Below are positions 22,288 to 23,381 of a stretch of 23,381 bases of DNA, piece after piece. The stretch is from positions 1 through 23,381 of the forward strand of contig JAYZHP010000136.1 in assembly GCA_036166415.1 (NCBI GenBank). Reading direction: 5' to 3'. The position numbers and the translations under genes are program-made. Source of the DNA: TMED108 sp036166415. Its GTDB lineage: Bacteria; Fidelibacterota; Marinisomatia; Marinisomatales; TCS55. Below the pieces are notes generated by a model that was given only the letters and a program-made list of their open reading frames with translations, searched no databases and was not told where the DNA came from. Positions within the stretch are counted from its first letter, which is position 1. Each line of letters begins with the position of its first letter.

Positions 22288-23381
22288 TTAGTTTTCAGCT
22301 AAATATTGCTCTCGTGAGTATCTAAATTTTACAATTGCTTTATAAATGCAATTTGCAATAGCCTGCCTATATTTAGAATTTCGAAGATTTTTCTCTTCGT
22401 TTCTATTGGTTAAATAACCTGCTTCTATTAAAACATTTGGCATGCTTGCACCTATTAAAACATGAAAACCAGCCTGCTTGACTCCTCTATTTTTCGATTT
22501 AATTTTTTTAGCCATTTCTTCCTGAACCATGGCGGCTAACTCTTCACTTTCTCTCATAAAAATACTTTGGGCCATCGTTGCCATAATTAAGTTTTCTCCA
22601 GATAAATCTTTATATCTATTATCTGTTCTATTTTCATATTTAATTGCCTCATTCTCACGAGAGGCAACTTCAATCGCATCTTCTGTTTTTCCTGGGCGAA
22701 GTAAATAAGTTTCAAAACCATATGCTGATTTATTTGGATTTCCATTCAAATGAATACTTAAAAACATTTTTCCATTTGACTCATTTGCTATCTTTGTTCT
22801 TTTCCACAATGGAATAAAGGTATCTTCCTCTCTTGTATAGATGACTTTTAATTTAGTATTTTTTTCGAGAAGAAGACCGATGCGCTTTGTGATATCCAAG
22901 GCAATATCTTTTTCTTTTGTCCCTCTAGGGCCCATTGTGCCAGGATCCTTGCCTCCGTGACCCGCATCCAAGACAATTGTATCTAGCTTCCATCGATCTT
23001 TTACTTCTTTAATTCGTTCAACACTATTATCCATAGGGGTCCTTAATGATACAACTATTTCACTGGGATCTTTCGCTTGGTATAGTTCATGGCTGTCAAC
23101 TTTTGTCTTTATTTGTAGAGCGATTTGTGCAGTTTGTTCTAATTGATCGGCCGCAATACTTCTAACCACTCCTCTAATATCGCTTCTTCTTATTTCAGTT
23201 GTATCAACTAATGCATCTGCGATAGTTATATAAAACCATCCATTTTCATGGAAAAATGAGCTGATATTTCCTTCAGGAAAACTAGAGCGGGTTTTAATTC
23301 TTAAAATCGTACCATTTGCTTTTTCATTAATCTCTATGCCGGTTATATTGAACTCTTTAATATCAATATCAAGAACCATAC
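22288..23381 (-). CDS. N-acetylmuramoyl-L-alanine amidase, AMIN + Amidase_3 (partial)
   Basis: The gene runs off the right edge; 363 codons are visible from an ATG at 23379 that is probably internal, as no signal peptide is seen. Numbering from that Met, residues 1-118 form a beta-rich AMIN-like cell-wall targeting domain. The catalytic Amidase_3 domain (about 130-355) has DAGHGGKDPG with His141, Glu156 in GTKEKDI, His210 in SIHLNGNP and the catalytic Glu319 in VLIEAGYLTN, a full zinc and catalytic set. It cuts the bond between MurNAc and the stem peptide, in cell division or wall turnover, in the periplasm. A helical insert (about 242-300) between the second His and the Glu resembles the regulatory helix of AmiA/B/C. 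The TAA is in the same frame as folC. Confidence 0.92.
   Translation of the reverse strand, partial: MVLDIDIKEFNITGIEINEKANGTILRIKTRSSFPEGNISSFFHENGWFYITIADALVDTTEIRRSDIRGVVRSIAADQLEQTAQIALQIKTKVDSHELYQAKDPSEIVVSLRTPMDNSVERIKEVKDRWKLDTIVLDAGHGGKDPGTMGPRGTKEKDIALDITKRIGLLLEKNTKLKVIYTREEDTFIPLWKRTKIANESNGKMFLSIHLNGNPNKSAYGFETYLLRPGKTEDAIEVASRENEAIKYENRTDNRYKDLSGENLIMATMAQSIFMRESEELAAMVQEEMAKKIKSKNRGVKQAGFHVLIGASMPNVLIEAGYLTNRNEEKNLRNSKYRQAIANCIYKAIVKFRYSREQYLAEN

Noticed and set aside
1..23381. CRISPR array to accompany the Cas6b-like gene
   Set aside because: No set of regularly spaced direct repeats is visible, and nearly every base is accounted for by protein genes.

Overview
This is a gene-dense, AT-rich bacterial chromosome segment (roughly two thirds A+T by eye). 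It holds about twenty protein genes, no stretch over 300 bases without a gene, and no rRNA, tRNA, CRISPR array, insertion sequence or phage gene that I can see. Gene content and style suggest a free-living Gram-negative of the FCB type: outer-membrane-like protein, secreted hydrolases, clean Rho/RF1/PrmC cluster, weak Shine-Dalgarno use, and signal peptides ending in Gly-Gln. Marinimicrobia (SAR406) or a relative is my best guess, but this is inference without a database search.

Layout. Positions 1-4093 are a plus-strand operon: the C-terminal BRCT end of DNA ligase LigA, a secreted PQQ-type sugar dehydrogenase-like propeller, a 110-residue unknown, a YadG/YadH-like ABC exporter, and a putative outer-membrane beta-barrel. 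Junctions are 1-base or 4-base overlaps or a 1- to 12-base gap. It meets the minus-strand set head-on at 4093/4094 with no spacer.

Positions 23381 down to 4094 are one long minus-strand run, read from high to low coordinates: AMIN/Amidase_3 cell-wall amidase (cut by the window edge), folC, a 5' leader, rho, a Cas6b-like RAMP protein, an aspartate-type aminotransferase, rpmE, a YqhQ/DUF1385 membrane protein, prfA, prmC, dnaE, a stand-alone B12-binding mutase subunit, a TPR protein, an AlkA-type glycosylase, then three envelope or secreted proteins: penicillin/AHL-type acylase, S9 peptidase and a phytase-like esterase-type propeller. The core rho-rpmE-prfA-prmC order is an old neighbourhood also known from Bacillus subtilis. 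PrmC methylates the GGQ glutamine of the RF1 encoded just upstream.

The most interesting items are (1) the gene at 18579-19592, whose first ~220 residues look like a Cas6b-type CRISPR RNA endonuclease but which sits between rho and a metabolic gene with no CRISPR or cas genes around, has no histidine anywhere in the folded part, and carries a Lys/Arg/Asn/Ser-rich tail; (2) folC, whose P-loop lies upstream of the first ATG and whose frame has no ATG, GTG or TTG after the previous gene's stop, implying an AUU start; and (3) a C- and G-rich 30-base patch in the otherwise AT-rich rho leader, a candidate autoregulatory or rut-like element.
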